From an uncultured Collinsella sp. (GTDB lineage Bacteria; Actinomycetota; Coriobacteriia; Coriobacteriales; Coriobacteriaceae), in contig CAJLRE010000016.1 of the NCBI GenBank assembly GCA_905208975.1, positions 1-30,536 on the forward strand: a stretch of DNA of 30,536 bases, in the 5' to 3' direction. Position 1 is the first letter of the stretch. Each line of letters starts with the position of its first letter. The position numbers and the translations under genes were made by a program. A model generated the notes under the pieces. It was not told the DNA's origin and ran no database searches. It saw nothing but the letters and a program-made list of their open reading frames with translations. Below, piece by piece: positions 29,800 through 30,536 of the stretch.

Positions 29800-30536
29800 A
29801 TGTTTAAACTGATTGCATCCGATATGGACGGCACACTGCTTGACGAAAACGGCCAGGTGCCTCCCGAGACCTACGAACTGATTCTGGCGCTACACGAGCA
29901 TGGCGTGCATTTCGCCGCATCGTCAGGTCGTCGCTACGATCGCCTGTGCGAGTTCTTTGCGCCCGTTCGCGACAAGATGGACTTTGTCGCCGCTAACGGC
30001 GCCCAAGTCTACGCCGACGGTAAGATGGTAGACCGTGAGGTGTATTCCCACCTGGCGATTCGAAGGCTCGCCCAAGCCGTCAGGACGTTTCCCAATCTGC
30101 ATCTTGCGCTCTTTGACCGAACCAAGTCCTTCCTGCTCGATGACGAGTGCAAGTTCGTGCGTGAGGTCGATAAGGACCTTCCCAATGCCGAGCGTATTTG
30201 GGAGCTGCCCGATCCCAGCGTAAATATCATCAAAGCGAGTATCTTTTGCGACGACAGTGCGGTTATGGACAGTGCGTACGTGCTACAGCGCGAACTTGGT
30301 CAGCTCTTTACTTTTGCGCCTTCGGGCAACGCGTGGATCGATGCCATGCAGCCCGGTGTGTCGAAGGCCTCGGGTATCGCGCAGCTCGCGGAGCATTACG
30401 GCATTGGTCGCGACGAGGTCATGGCGTTTGGCGACTCGATGAACGACTACGAGATCATTCGCTTTGTCGGCACGGGCTGCGCGATGGAAAACGCGCGCCC
30501 CGCGCTTAAGGCGGTGGCCGATCGCGTGGTGGGTTG
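29800..30536 (+). CDS. Cof-type HAD-IIB phosphatase, 3' partial
   Basis: At least 245 codons are present and the frame is still open at the window end; family members are usually 260-290 residues. The nucleophile motif DMDGTLLDENG gives Asp8 and the acid/base Asp10. Motif II is the Ser of AASSGRRYD. The cap region follows, and GDSMNDYEII with the downstream NARPALKAVAD is the C-terminal Mg-binding motif. It should dephosphorylate small phosphometabolites such as sugar phosphates or flavin-type substrates; specificity is not readable. The start is fixed by AAGGGAG at 29786-29792, which is buried in a hairpin. Confidence 0.93.
   Translation, partial: MFKLIASDMDGTLLDENGQVPPETYELILALHEHGVHFAASSGRRYDRLCEFFAPVRDKMDFVAANGAQVYADGKMVDREVYSHLAIRRLAQAVRTFPNLHLALFDRTKSFLLDDECKFVREVDKDLPNAERIWELPDPSVNIIKASIFCDDSAVMDSAYVLQRELGQLFTFAPSGNAWIDAMQPGVSKASGIAQLAEHYGIGRDEVMAFGDSMNDYEIIRFVGTGCAMENARPALKAVADRVVG

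Noticed and set aside
1..30536. tRNA or rRNA genes, prophage or insertion sequence
   Set aside because: No cloverleaf, rRNA signature, transposase, integrase or phage gene was recognised on either strand.

Overview
This window reads as a chromosomal segment of a high-GC, anaerobic gut actinobacterium. Coriobacteriia, and most likely a Collinsella-like organism, is my inference. It rests on GC-rich codon use, a zinc-type S14, an L17 with an Ala/Lys/Glu-rich tail, and selenium-associated molybdenum-hydroxylase accessory genes typical of anaerobes. No 16S gene is present, so the genus is not proven.

Layout. (1) Positions 1-8934 hold a purine/hydantoin catabolism and selenium-molybdenum hydroxylase accessory region: a 5'-truncated ygeY-type M20 hydrolase, the ygeW carbamoyltransferase, a MobA/MocA-like nucleotidyltransferase, a hydantoinase/dihydropyrimidinase, yqeC on the minus strand, yqeB, an xdhC-family gene and an NCS2 xanthine/uracil permease. 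(2) Positions 9242-18966 hold the distal spc operon and the alpha operon: rplE, rpsN, rpsH, rplF, rplR, rpsE, rpmD, rplO, secY, adk, map, infA, rpmJ, rpsM, rpsK, rpsD, rpoA, rplQ. A strong terminator closes them and truA follows. The usual upstream part (rpsJ to rplX) is not here; the permease gene occupies that place. (3) Positions 20036-21655 hold an unassigned GT2-like protein and argR. (4) A class A penicillin-binding protein lies on the minus strand (21840-24056), divergent from a U32-family protein with a Cys cluster. (5) tyrS, an adenine deaminase and the start of a Cof-type HAD phosphatase (running off the end) complete the window.

How it works together. The permease would import xanthine, urate or uracil. 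Adenine deaminase would make hypoxanthine. The YqeB/YqeC/XdhC/MocA proteins would mature a selenium-dependent molybdenum hydroxylase whose structural genes are outside the window. YgeY, YgeW and the hydantoinase belong to the gene set linked in gut anaerobes to anaerobic purine/uric-acid breakdown.

The most notable non-coding structure is a pair of long palindromes (4717-4783 and 8948-9014) that share outer ends but have different, self-complementary inner arms. They bracket the yqeC-yqeB-xdhC-permease block, and the second sits at the break in the ribosomal protein cluster. Other points are a hairpin that buries the ribosome binding site of the terminal HAD gene, a terminator-like hairpin just ahead of the adenine deaminase, REP-like GGGGAC repeats, and several intra-operon hairpins.
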